Assembly (NCBI GenBank): GCA_019637875.1
Contig: JAHBUW010000003.1
Span: 124,001 to 188,000, forward strand
Length of the DNA stretch: 64,000 nt
Source: Pseudobdellovibrionaceae bacterium
Lineage (GTDB): Bacteria > Bdellovibrionota > Bdellovibrionia > Bdellovibrionales > Bdellovibrionaceae
Reading direction: 5' to 3'
Part shown: positions 16,726 to 25,070 of the stretch, one piece after another
Layout of the letters: every line of letters starts with the position of its first letter
Position numbering within the stretch: the first letter of the stretch is position 1
Notes under the pieces: model-generated
Database searches by the model: none
What the model was told of the DNA's origin: nothing
The model's input: only the letters and a program-made list of their open reading frames with translations
Translations under genes and position numbers: made by a program

Positions 16726-17583
16726 TTGAACATCAAAGATCTTATTCGCGCCGCCGTGACCGAAGACATGCCCGCGGGCGATTTGACGACCGATAGCCTC
16801 GCGCTGTCCCCCCGGATCGGACGCGCGCGCCTGATCGCCAAGCAAGATCTTTCCCTTTCGGGCTCTCCCGCATTCGAGCAGAGCGTGCACTTCCTCGAGC
16901 CCAACGCCAAAATCAAATGGCACTTCGAAGAGGGCGATGCCATCTTGAATCGCCAGATCATCTGCACGATCCACGGCGACCTCGTCCAGATCCTGAAGGC
17001 CGAGCGCGTGGCGCTGAACTTTCTGATGCACTTCACGGGCATCGCGACCCTGACCCGTGAATTCGTGAAAAGGATCGACGGCACAACGACGCGCATCCTC
17101 GACACGCGCAAAACCACGCCCGGCTACCGCGGCCTTGAGAAGAAGGCCGTCGTCCACGGCGGGGGCATGAATCACCGCTTGAATCTGAGCCACGCGATCC
17201 TCGTGAAGGACAACCACATCGCCGTCATGGGGGGCATCCGCGCCGCGGTTGAACGTATCCGTGAGCACTCGAATGCGCCCATCGAAGTTGAAGCCAGCAC
17301 GCTGGAAGATGTCCAAGAGGCGGTGGAGTTGAAAGTCGCGCGCATCCTGCTCGACAACATGGACAACGATCTGCTCGCGCAGGCCTTGAAAATCATCCCG
17401 GCCTCGATCGAAACCGAAGCCAGCGGCAACATGACGCTCGATCGCGTCGGCTCGGTCGCGAAGCTCGGCGTGCAGTTCATTTCCGTCGGCGCTTTGACCC
17501 ACTCCGCGCCCTCGGCGGACATGAGCCTCCTCTTCGACTGGGACTCAGCCGTCCGCGACTCGGCCGAGCGGGGCCGTCCGTGA
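16726..17583 (+). CDS. nadC: Nicotinate-nucleotide pyrophosphorylase (carboxylating)
   Basis: It converts quinolinate and PRPP to nicotinate mononucleotide in de novo NAD synthesis. The TTG start at 16726 is supported by CGGAGG six bases upstream. The 285 residues include L-D-T-R-K-T-T-P-G-Y-R (PRPP/quinolinate site), H-G-G-G-M-N-H-R, V-K-D-N-H and, near the end, S-V-G-A-L-T-H-S. The stop overlaps the GTG start of birA by four bases (GTGA), so the two are coupled. nadA and nadB are not in the window. Confidence 0.95.
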   Translation: MNIKDLIRAAVTEDMPAGDLTTDSLALSPRIGRARLIAKQDLSLSGSPAFEQSVHFLEPNAKIKWHFEEGDAILNRQIICTIHGDLVQILKAERVALNFLMHFTGIATLTREFVKRIDGTTTRILDTRKTTPGYRGLEKKAVVHGGGMNHRLNLSHAILVKDNHIAVMGGIRAAVERIREHSNAPIEVEASTLEDVQEAVELKVARILLDNMDNDLLAQALKIIPASIETEASGNMTLDRVGSVAKLGVQFISVGALTHSAPSADMSLLFDWDSAVRDSAERGRP

Positions 17584-18305
17584 GTTTCTCGGTCTTCGTC
17601 GCGACCCAGAACTGGGCCCACACCTCGCAGATCGCGGCGCACAGCCAACCTTCGGTCACGAGCACGAACGATTGGGCGAAAGAGTCCGCGTTTCGCGCCG
17701 GTCAAGCGGACTTCGAGGTCTTCATCGCCGATCACCAAAGTGCGGGCCGCGGCCGCGGCGCGAACATCTGGCAAGATGCGGCTCCGGGCGATCTTTTGCT
17801 GTCGAGCTGGAGCTTTCAGCTGTCGGCGCCGCCGCAACCCGTGCTGGCTCCCGCCTTGGGACTTTCGCTGTTTCGCGCGATGGTGACCACCTGGCCCGAT
17901 CTGCCGTTTTCGCTCAAAGCCCCGAACGATCTTTACCTCGGCGACAAAAAACTCGCGGGCATCCTGCTCGAAAACGTCCAGCAGGGCGACAAGACCCGTT
18001 TGATTTTCGGCTTGGGTCTGAACGTCTTCAACAAGCCCGATCTACCCACGGCGACCTGCTTGGCCGAGGGATTGAGTCTCGACCGGGTGAACGAGCTGGG
18101 TTGGAATTTGTTCTTGGACCGCCTGTGGCTCGAGCTCGTTTCCGCGCTCCGTGAAACCAAGGCGACCTTAAGCCCGAACCAGTGCGCGTCTTTGCGTTAC
18201 GCGCTCAACCGCAATCCGAATTTGACCGCTCCCTACGATGCTGTTACCCCCGAGGGCAGCCTGATCGTCGCCGGTGGCGAAAAGATCGACTGGTCGACGC
18301 TTTAG
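17580..18305 (+). CDS. birA: Biotin--protein ligase, without N-terminal HTH
   Basis: It activates biotin as biotinyl-5'-AMP and attaches it to carboxyl-carrier lysines. The 241-residue protein carries S-T-N-D near the start, the ligase motif G-R-G-R-G-A-N-I-W, and K-A-P-N-D-L-Y-L-G-D-K-K-L-A-G-I-L (usual K-W-P-N-D with W replaced by A). There is no helix-turn-helix domain, so it is the short monofunctional form and not a biotin repressor. GTG 17580 overlaps the nadC stop. Confidence 0.9.
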   Translation: MSFSVFVATQNWAHTSQIAAHSQPSVTSTNDWAKESAFRAGQADFEVFIADHQSAGRGRGANIWQDAAPGDLLLSSWSFQLSAPPQPVLAPALGLSLFRAMVTTWPDLPFSLKAPNDLYLGDKKLAGILLENVQQGDKTRLIFGLGLNVFNKPDLPTATCLAEGLSLDRVNELGWNLFLDRLWLELVSALRETKATLSPNQCASLRYALNRNPNLTAPYDAVTPEGSLIVAGGEKIDWSTL

Positions 18306-18328
18306 AGCGTTTTCCTCAGGAGAGTGAC

Positions 18329-18880
18329 ATGGCCCTGACTTATACGCCGTCCCCCGACTTGGGACAGACTTGTCCCGACTTCAACTTGCCCGCGACCGAT
18401 GGCCGCATCTACGGCAAAAAAGATCTCGCGCCGGGACGGCCGTTTCTGGTCATGTTCATCTGCAATCATTGCCCCTACGTCAAAGCGATCGAGGATCGAC
18501 TCATCACCCTGGGCCGCGATCTGCAGGCGCTGAACGTCCCGGTGGTCGCGATTTCGGCGAACGACGCCAACCGCTATGCGGAGGACTCGTTCGACAGCAT
18601 GAAAGCGCGCGCCGAGCTGAAGAGCTACACTTTCCCTTACCTCTACGATGAAAACCAAAGCGTCGCGAAAAGTTTCGGCGCGGTCTGCACGCCGGACTAT
18701 TTCATGTACGACGGCGACGGCAAACTCGCCTACCGCGGGCGTCTGGACGACTCGTGGAAAGAGGCCGACAAAGTCACCGTGCGCGAGCTGTATGAAGCCG
18801 CGAAACTTCTGGCGGCGGGCCAGCCCGCACCCGTGAATCAAACTCCGTCGATGGGCTGCTCCATCAAGTGGAAAGAGTAA
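18329..18880 (+). CDS. Thioredoxin-like (AhpC/TSA-type) family protein
   Basis: ATG 18329 follows CAGGAGAG at 18318-18324. The 183 residues form a thioredoxin fold with the redox-type motif C-N-H-C-P-Y-V near residue 46, C-T-P-D in the cis-Pro region and the conserved C-terminal G-C-S-I-K-W-K. This matches the PRX-like family often annotated 'thioredoxin family protein', which probably reduces peroxides or disulphides. No signal peptide, so cytoplasmic. It sits between birA and the GyrI-like gene on the same strand with short gaps. Confidence 0.85.
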   Translation: MALTYTPSPDLGQTCPDFNLPATDGRIYGKKDLAPGRPFLVMFICNHCPYVKAIEDRLITLGRDLQALNVPVVAISANDANRYAEDSFDSMKARAELKSYTFPYLYDENQSVAKSFGAVCTPDYFMYDGDGKLAYRGRLDDSWKEADKVTVRELYEAAKLLAAGQPAPVNQTPSMGCSIKWKE

Positions 18881-18884
18881 ATCG

Positions 18885-19454
18885 ATGTTGCGCGCCACCT
18901 TCCTGGGACTGTTCACGGGCCTGATCGCCTTCGTCATCTACGTCGCCTACTACACCGGTTACTTCAAAGCCGTGACGCTCACCGAAGGCCCGGCGGGTCC
19001 GTTCCGCCTGCTCGGCAAAGAGCACGTCGGCCCCTATCACAAAATCGTGCCGATCATCGAAGAAGTCGAAGCCTTCGCCAAAGAGAAGGGCCTGGACTGC
19101 ACGCGCAGCTTCGGTCTGTACCTCGACGATCCGAAAGCGACCGAAGAAATTCGCCTGCGCTCGCGCGGTGGCTGCGTCCTTCCCGCAGAGGCGTCCCTCG
19201 ACGGCGTGACCCTACCCGAAGGCGTGGCGCTGACCGAGTACCCGGCGGGCGATTTCGTGATCGCGCACTTCGACGGCTCCCCCGGCATCGGCCCGTTCAA
19301 GGCGTACCCGGCGGCCATGGAGCGCATTCAGGAAAAACGCTACGCCTTCGAAGGCTGGAACGTCCTCGAAATCTACGAGGTCGGCGGCCCCAAGGACGTC
19401 AAGACCATCTACTACTTCCCGCTGCTGGGCGGCCTACAGGCTTTGCCGGAGTAA
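18885..19454 (+). CDS. Membrane-anchored GyrI-like domain protein
   Basis: The protein has 189 residues. An N-terminal transmembrane helix (about residues 5-27, followed by Y-Y-T-G-Y-F) anchors a soluble GyrI-like/SOUL-type domain. Supporting pieces are G-P-Y-H-K-I near residue 47, L-Y-L-D-D-P-K, a Y-P-A-G-D-F-V-I-A-H-F-D strand and the C-terminal E-I-Y-E-V segment. The layout (one helix plus GyrI-like domain) resembles eukaryotic TEX264. It starts four bases after the thioredoxin-like gene stops, so the two are probably cotranscribed. The ligand is unknown. Confidence 0.75.
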   Translation: MLRATFLGLFTGLIAFVIYVAYYTGYFKAVTLTEGPAGPFRLLGKEHVGPYHKIVPIIEEVEAFAKEKGLDCTRSFGLYLDDPKATEEIRLRSRGGCVLPAEASLDGVTLPEGVALTEYPAGDFVIAHFDGSPGIGPFKAYPAAMERIQEKRYAFEGWNVLEIYEVGGPKDVKTIYYFPLLGGLQALPE

Positions 19455-19457
19455 GCG

Positions 19458-19940
19458 ATGCGCGCGGTTTGGCTGTCGCTGATTTTCCTTTTCAGTTTTT
19501 CCGCGCACGCCACCCTTCCCATAGAGGCGATCTTGGACGTGGCGTACACGAACCGCGATCCGCACGATGACGATTTTGAAAGCGCCTGGCTTTTGACCTC
19601 GGCCCTCGCGGACGAAGTTCGCCCGGTTTACACCGTGAACGAAGCCCGTCACGGACGGAACGCGACCGGCAATCCCGCGGCCTCGAAACTGCCCGCAAAC
19701 GCCGAAAGCCTCTACGGCGAGACTCTGCCTTTCCGTGATGGCTCCGGACGAATCACCTGGTGGGCCGTCGAAAATCGCGACGAGCGCTGCGTATATCACC
19801 GCTACCAAGGCACGAACGGCGAGGTCCACTGGAACGGCGCCAGTCGTCGTTTAGGCGGCGGCATGATGATCCGGATGGGCGACATCCCTCGCACCGTGCG
19901 CACGTTACTTTCGGCCTACGCTCGCTGCCGCAACACCTAG
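19458..19940 (+). CDS. Exported protein consisting of a toxin-like domain (paralogue of the 20020-21675 C-terminus)
   Basis: The protein has 160 residues. A Sec signal peptide (cleavage near S-A-H-A/T, residue 18) is followed by a short acidic spacer and then a domain of about 106 residues running to the C-terminus. That domain is about 58% identical by eye to the end of the next gene (shared R-H-G, G-N-P-A-A-S, R-D-G-S-G-R-I, C-V-Y-H-R, Q-G-T-N, E-V-H-W-N-G, C-R-N). The E-V-H-W-N-G followed by D-I-P-x-x-V ending recalls C-terminal domains of some Rhs/WapA-type polymorphic toxins; this is from memory and untested. Conserved His, Arg, Asp, Trp and Glu residues could form an active site. No adjacent immunity gene is recognised. 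Confidence 0.7.
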   Translation: MRAVWLSLIFLFSFSAHATLPIEAILDVAYTNRDPHDDDFESAWLLTSALADEVRPVYTVNEARHGRNATGNPAASKLPANAESLYGETLPFRDGSGRITWWAVENRDERCVYHRYQGTNGEVHWNGASRRLGGGMMIRMGDIPRTVRTLLSAYARCRNT

Positions 19941-20019
19941 GCGTCCAGTTCGTCAGAGACTTGTCTCAAGACGAAACGATCCGCATCCAGAAAGTCCGTA
20001 TTTTCTCCGACGAGAAGAC

Positions 20020-21675
20020 GTGATCCGTATCCTCTTTTTCATTCTCATTTTCACGACCGGCGCATGGGCGCACGCGTGGACCTACACCGAATATCCCGAA
20101 CTCCGTTCGGTCGATCGCGCCGTGCCCGCCCCCGTTCCCCGTTTGAAATCGATCTCGCTACGACCTCTGCGCGCGCCGGATGCGCCGACCCACCGGGGTT
20201 GGAAAGTCGAACAGGTCTACGTCTCGCCGGGACTCGAACGCCGTATCTTCGTGAAAGAGAACGTCGGCCTCAGCTCCCGCAAACCCCTCGGCTCATGGCT
20301 CAAGCTCGCGCGCGGCTACGTGTTGCACATTCCCCACCGCGGAAAAATCGTCGCCTACTACACCGAAGGCTTCACCGCCCTGGAGCGCACCGAAATTCAG
20401 AAAAGCGTGATCGTTGCGAAGTCCGCGCATCTCATGTGGAGCGCGCTGATCGCGCCCGCCCGCGCCGAACTCGCCGCGCCGGACGGTCCCGAATCGACGG
20501 TCCCCGCGGCGGACTGCGCGGGCGACATTTCGCAAAGCCGCGCCTGCCTTCTGGAGCGCGCCCGCCAGAATCCACGTCCCGCCACACGCGCGGCACGCTC
20601 GAAAAACTCGGCGTCGGTGGCCGGCCCCGACTACTGGTCTTGCGCGGGCCAGATGCTCGACGGCGCCTGGGAAGCCACCGTCGGCAGCGTGATCGGCGCC
20701 GCCGAATACGTCTGGTCGTGGTTCAAAGATCCGGGCGAGGCCTGGAGCGAAACCTCCAAGAGCTTCGAAGAATCCGTCGACTTCGTGCTGAACTTCCGCG
20801 AACGCATCGCCGAATCCGTGGAAGGTTTCATGGAGCTTGATCCCGAGATCCGCGACGAACTCATCTGCAACCTCCTGGGACAGATCGGCACCGCGGGACT
20901 CATGACCGCGGCGATCAGCTGGACCGGCGTGGGCGCGGCGGCCGGCACCGCCCGCGTCGTGGAGATGGTCAAATCCTTCATCGGCAAAGTGAAGCCCGCC
21001 ATGCGGGGGCTGAGCGCGCTCTCCAAACTGAAGGGCTCCGTCGACCTCCGCGCGGACAACGTCCGTAAGTACCTGCGCTCGCTCGTTCGTGGCGAGGCCG
21101 ATCCTTCGAAGGTCCGCGTGATCGAAGCCGCCGCCGAGTCGCACCCTTCGCTGGTGCCCCGCATTCTCGACAATATGGAATGTCTTCCCGGGAAAAACGC
21201 CGTCGACCGCTCGATCAGCGTGAAGTCCGCGAACACCGGCCCCTCCTGCGGGGGAATCGACGACGTTCTCATTTCGGCCCTGGAGAGAAGTGACGGCAAA
21301 AGTCCGCGTTTCGAACGCGCCATGGCCGAAGTCATCGACGTGAGCGACACGCCCCGGCCGCGCTACACCGTCAACGACCGCCGCCACGGTGACAACGCGG
21401 ACGGCAACCCCGCGGCCTCAAGACTTCCGCCGAACGCGATGGAGCTTTACCGGCAATCCGTGCCCTACCGTGACGGCAGTGGACGCATCAACTGGTGGTC
21501 CGTCGAAAAGCGCGGCAACCGTTGCGTCTATCACCGTTTCCAAGGCACGAACAACGAAGTCCACTGGAACGGTTCGACCGAGTCCACCCATGCGGGCGGC
21601 CTGACGACCAAAATGAGCGACGTCCCCGAATCGATCAAATCGGTTCTCAGCACCTTCGCGCAATGTCGGAATTAA
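20020..21675 (+). CDS. Multidomain exported protein with pretoxin-like middle and toxin-like C-terminus
   Basis: GTG 20020 gives 551 residues with a signal peptide (cleavage near A-H-A, residue 19). Residues 20-190 are an unrecognised beta-rich region. Residues 195-345 are helical and contain a hydrophobic, glycine/alanine-rich hairpin (L-M-T-A-A-I-S-W-T-G-V-G-A-A-A-G), like the pretoxin regions before toxin tips. Residues about 445-551 repeat the whole domain of the preceding gene, including paired Cys near C-V-Y-H-R and the final C-R-N. The order (export signal, helical pretoxin, variable tip) is the architecture of polymorphic toxins, here on a Sec signal. A single-domain copy upstream could be a spare tip or a second effector. 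Confidence 0.7.
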   Translation: MIRILFFILIFTTGAWAHAWTYTEYPELRSVDRAVPAPVPRLKSISLRPLRAPDAPTHRGWKVEQVYVSPGLERRIFVKENVGLSSRKPLGSWLKLARGYVLHIPHRGKIVAYYTEGFTALERTEIQKSVIVAKSAHLMWSALIAPARAELAAPDGPESTVPAADCAGDISQSRACLLERARQNPRPATRAARSKNSASVAGPDYWSCAGQMLDGAWEATVGSVIGAAEYVWSWFKDPGEAWSETSKSFEESVDFVLNFRERIAESVEGFMELDPEIRDELICNLLGQIGTAGLMTAAISWTGVGAAAGTARVVEMVKSFIGKVKPAMRGLSALSKLKGSVDLRADNVRKYLRSLVRGEADPSKVRVIEAAAESHPSLVPRILDNMECLPGKNAVDRSISVKSANTGPSCGGIDDVLISALERSDGKSPRFERAMAEVIDVSDTPRPRYTVNDRRHGDNADGNPAASRLPPNAMELYRQSVPYRDGSGRINWWSVEKRGNRCVYHRFQGTNNEVHWNGSTESTHAGGLTTKMSDVPESIKSVLSTFAQCRN

Positions 21676-22074
21676 TTTGAACGGTGGATCTCAGTTTGGG
21701 ACGTGGGCGGCGTCGCGCCCAAAGCTTCGAAAGCCGAAAGGCAAAGCGCCCAGGACAAGATCAGGAAGAACAGGCCAACTTTGCTTCGAGTGCTCTTCAT
21801 GCGTCGTGGTCCCTCGATCCTTAGCTTATGATGATTCGGTCACAATCTCAGTGAACTTCAGCTTATTTAGCAAATCTTGAACTCTCCGTTTCACTCGCAG
21901 GCGACGACAAAAATTTCGACAACCCTCTTGGGGTAGACGGCGCCGGAAAATTGACAAAAAAAGGACTCCTTGCGGAGTCCTTTTTCGTTAACCTTTGTGA
22001 TTGGCCGCTTAGGCGTCCGACTGGCTTACTGGCTCGTACGCTTACGCGTCCGACTGGCTTACTGGCTCGGCCGC
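21676..22074 (+). other. Intergenic region without a credible gene
   Basis: About 400 bases separate the toxin-like gene from the end of acnA. A 67-codon open frame at 21677-21880 has an odd composition and no ribosome binding site and is not called. The region holds a bidirectional terminator (21956-21985) and a short tandem repeat (22005-22085). Bases 21820-21960 are AT-richer than their neighbours. Confidence 0.7.
21956..21985. terminator. Bidirectional rho-independent terminator
   Basis: The stem ggactcc / ggagtcc with a short ttgc loop is flanked by seven A on the left and five T on the right, so it can stop transcripts from both sides. It would end the plus-strand toxin-like transcript and, on minus, the acnA transcript. 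Confidence 0.88.
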
Positions 22075-22085
22075 TTAGGCGTCCG
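22005..22085. repeat. 33-bp tandem repeat at the 3' end of acnA
   Basis: Copies lie at 22005-22037 and 22038-22070, and a partial third copy starts at 22071, where it overlaps the acnA stop codon. On the minus strand each unit contains the acnA ending (codons for S-D-A then TAA), in the same frame because 33 is a multiple of three. It looks like a local duplication of the gene's tail. Confidence 0.85.
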
Positions 22086-24864
22086 AGCGTGCCAGACGAT
22101 CCAGAACGAAGGGCAGGATGCCGCCGGACTGGAAGTACTTGAGTTCGTTCGGCGTATCGATGCGACACTGCGCTTGGATCTCGCGGTTGCCTTTGGGCGA
22201 GCGGACCTGCAGCGTGACCATCTGTTTCTCTTTCACGGTGTCCATGTTCGGGAAATCGATTTCCTCTTCCCCGGTCAGGCCCAGTGAATCGACCGTCACG
22301 CCCGCGGGCAACTGCAACGGCAGGACGCCCATCCCGACGAGGTTCGAACGGTGGATCCGCTCGAAGCTTTCGGCGACGACCGCGCGCACGCCCAGCAGAC
22401 GCGTCCCTTTGGCCGCCCAGTCACGCGACGAACCCGAACCGTACTCTTTCCCGCCAAAGATCACGAGCGGCGTGTTCGTCTTTTCGTAGGCGATGGCCGC
22501 ATCGTAAATCGTGGTTTCGGTGCCCGACGGGAACATCTTGGTGAAGCCCCCCTCGCGGTTGACGAGTTTGTTCTTGATCCGCACGTTCGCGAAAGTTCCG
22601 CGCATCATGACTTCGTGGTTTCCGCGGCGCGAGCCGTAGGAATTGAAGTCCACCGGCGCGACCTTGTGCTCTTGCAGGTAAAGACCCGCCGGAGATTTCG
22701 CGCTGATGTTCCCCGCCGGCGAGATGTGATCGGTCGTGATCGAGTCGCCGAAGACGGCAAGCAAACGCGCGCCTTTCACGACCGGATCCTGCTCGGCCAA
22801 CGAAGGATCGAGGAACGGGGGCTGACGGATGTAGGTCGAAGTATTGTCCCAGGCGTAAGTGTCGCCGGCGGGAACTTGCGTCGCCTGCCAGTTCTTGTCG
22901 CCCTTGAAGACGTCCGAGTAGACCTCTTCGAAACGTTTTTGGGTCACGTACTTGCTGACGATGCCTTCCAGTTCGGCCTGATCGGGCCAGATGTCCTTCA
23001 GGTAAACGGGCTGACCGTCGGTGCCGATGCCCAAAGGATCGGTCGCGAGGTTCACGTTCACGTTCCCCGCGATGGCCGCGGCGACCACGAGCAGCGGCGA
23101 CGCCAGCCAGTTCGTCATGATCGAGGGATGGATCCGCGCTTCGAAGTTCCGGTTCCCCGAAAGGACCGAAGCCGTCGCGATGCCGTGGGTGTCGATCGCC
23201 TTTTGGATGTCGTCCGCCAAGGGGCCCGAGTTTCCGATACACACCGAGCAGCCGAAGCCCGCGATGTTGAAGCCCAATTTATCCAGGTCCGGTTGCAGGC
23301 CCGAAGCCGCGATGTACTCGCGGACCGCGACCGAGCCGGGCGCGAACGAGGTCTTCACCCAGGGCTTCGCCTTCAGACCTTTTTTGACCGCGTTGCGCGC
23401 GAGCAAAGCCGCGCCCAACATCAGCGTGGGGTTCGAGGTGTTCGTGCACGAGGTGATCGCCGCCATGGTGATCGAACCTTGCACGAGGTTGTACGGCGTG
23501 CCGTCGGCCGCTTTCAAAGGAGCCGCCGCGCCGAGAGGGCCTAAATCCTTATCGGGATGGAAGGCCTCCATCTCGTAGGCGATGCCCTTCATGCTTTCGG
23601 ACATCTGCGACCATTCTTCCAAACGATCTTTCGAGAACTGCGCGAGGGGCTCTTGATAACGGTTCAGCAGATATTTACGGAACGCGCCGCGGACGTTGCC
23701 GAGAGTGACACGGTCCTGGGGACGCGACGGGCCCGACATCGAAGGCTCGACGGTCGCCATGTCCAGGTGCAGGGTATCGGCGAAAGTGGCCGCGTTATTG
23801 TACGCTTCCCACATGCCTTGCTCTTTGTAGTAGGCCTCGGTGCGCGCCGCTTTTTCGGGACGGCCGGTGATTTTCAAATAATCGATCACTTTCGAATCCA
23901 CGGGCACGATCCCGATGGTCGCACCGTACTCGGGCGACATATTCGCCAGGGTCGCGCGGTCCGCGATCGAGAGCGAAGCGACGCCCTCTCCGAAGTACTC
24001 GACGAATTTGCCGACGACGCCGCGTTTACGCAGCATCTGGGTCGCGGTCAAAACCAGGTCCGTCGCCGTCACGCCGGGCTTGAGTTTGCCTTTCAGCTCG
24101 AAGCCGATGACCTGGGGAATCAGCATGGTGCAAGGCTGACCCAGCATCGCCGCTTCCGCCTCGATCCCACCCACGCCCCAACCGACGACGCCCAGGCCGT
24201 TGATCATGGTCGTGTGCGAATCGGTACCGACGAGGGTGTCGGGATAGACGTAATCGTTTTCGCGCGTCGCTTTGGTGTGACCCTTCGACGACATCGCGAC
24301 GTGGGACAGGTGCTCGAGGTTCACCTGGTGGCAGATCCCGGTCGCCGGAGGAACGACGCGGAAATTGTTGAACGCCTTTTGCCCCCACTTCAGGAACTGG
24401 TAACGCTCGCCATTCCGTTGGAACTCCAGACGCAGGTTCGTGTCGAACGAATCCGACTTTCCGGCCGAGTCCATCTGCACCGAGTGATCGATGACCAGAT
24501 CGACGGGACGAAGCGGATTCACTTTTTTCGGATCGCCCGAGCGTGCGGCCATCGCGTTCCGCATCGCCGCCAGATCGGCCACGACGGGGACGCCCGTGAA
24601 ATCCTGAAGCAGAACGCGCGCGGGCGTGAACTGAATTTCGTACTCGGATTCGGCCTTCGGATCTTGTTTCAACAGCGCGAGGATGTCGTCTTTGCGAACG
24701 GCCTCACCGTCTTCGTGGCGGAGTAAATTTTCGATGAGAACTTTGGTGGAGTACGGAAACTTCGCCAAAGAAATTCCGGTGCTCGCCTCCAGCTTTTTCA
24801 GCGAGTGGTAGTGGTAGGTTTTCCCATCGATCGTCATCGTGGTGAGCGTCTTGAAAGAGTCCAT
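22075..24864 (-). CDS. acnA: Aconitate hydratase A
   Basis: It isomerises citrate to isocitrate in the TCA cycle with a [4Fe-4S] cluster. At about 929 residues it fits the AcnA/IRP1-type family. Cluster cysteines appear in T-S-C-T-N-T-S-N-P and G-C-S-V-C-I-G-N-S-G; the substrate loop V-G-T-D-S-H-T-T-M-I-N-G and the swivel-domain motif G-S-G-S-S-R-D-W-A-A-K-G are intact. Two adjacent ATG codons (24867 and 24864) are possible; GAGG sits five bases from the second, which is used. It is monocistronic, with the terminator at 21956-21985 downstream. Confidence 0.97.
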   Translation of the reverse strand: MDSFKTLTTMTIDGKTYHYHSLKKLEASTGISLAKFPYSTKVLIENLLRHEDGEAVRKDDILALLKQDPKAESEYEIQFTPARVLLQDFTGVPVVADLAAMRNAMAARSGDPKKVNPLRPVDLVIDHSVQMDSAGKSDSFDTNLRLEFQRNGERYQFLKWGQKAFNNFRVVPPATGICHQVNLEHLSHVAMSSKGHTKATRENDYVYPDTLVGTDSHTTMINGLGVVGWGVGGIEAEAAMLGQPCTMLIPQVIGFELKGKLKPGVTATDLVLTATQMLRKRGVVGKFVEYFGEGVASLSIADRATLANMSPEYGATIGIVPVDSKVIDYLKITGRPEKAARTEAYYKEQGMWEAYNNAATFADTLHLDMATVEPSMSGPSRPQDRVTLGNVRGAFRKYLLNRYQEPLAQFSKDRLEEWSQMSESMKGIAYEMEAFHPDKDLGPLGAAAPLKAADGTPYNLVQGSITMAAITSCTNTSNPTLMLGAALLARNAVKKGLKAKPWVKTSFAPGSVAVREYIAASGLQPDLDKLGFNIAGFGCSVCIGNSGPLADDIQKAIDTHGIATASVLSGNRNFEARIHPSIMTNWLASPLLVVAAAIAGNVNVNLATDPLGIGTDGQPVYLKDIWPDQAELEGIVSKYVTQKRFEEVYSDVFKGDKNWQATQVPAGDTYAWDNTSTYIRQPPFLDPSLAEQDPVVKGARLLAVFGDSITTDHISPAGNISAKSPAGLYLQEHKVAPVDFNSYGSRRGNHEVMMRGTFANVRIKNKLVNREGGFTKMFPSGTETTIYDAAIAYEKTNTPLVIFGGKEYGSGSSRDWAAKGTRLLGVRAVVAESFERIHRSNLVGMGVLPLQLPAGVTVDSLGLTGEEEIDFPNMDTVKEKQMVTLQVRSPKGNREIQAQCRIDTPNELKYFQSGGILPFVLDRLARSDA

Positions 24865-24867
24865 CAT

Positions 24868-25070
24868 GACCTCGCTCGGTACTTGAGCAGATAAGTGTCT
24901 GAAATTGTGGGTTAATCCCGCTGAATCTCAGTTGGTTTGCAAACCCCCTGAATGTAAGAGACAAAGGGGTTTTTGTCGACGCTCGCTGCGTAAAAATCAT
25001 CGACTCGGACGGACGAAACGATTACACAGGCTCAAATCTGAATTAGGCCGCGCGCCGGAGAAGATTTAGG
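24868..25070. other. Divergent intergenic region between acnA and the 25071 gene
   Basis: About 200 bases hold the promoters of both genes, but I cannot pick clear -10/-35 boxes. A palindrome ggtttgcaaacc (24934-24945) and a longer inverted repeat aaacccc (24941-24947) / ggggttt (24966-24972) followed by T lie in the part expected to be the acnA leader. A regulatory role is possible but unsupported. Confidence 0.4.

Noticed and set aside
21677-21880. 67-codon open frame after the toxin-like gene
   Set aside because: No ribosome site, odd composition, and overlaps nothing conserved; a candidate immunity gene was considered but nothing supports it.
22005-22085. Tandem repeat considered as a CRISPR array
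   Set aside because: Units are contiguous with no spacers and carry the acnA gene end; it is a local duplication.
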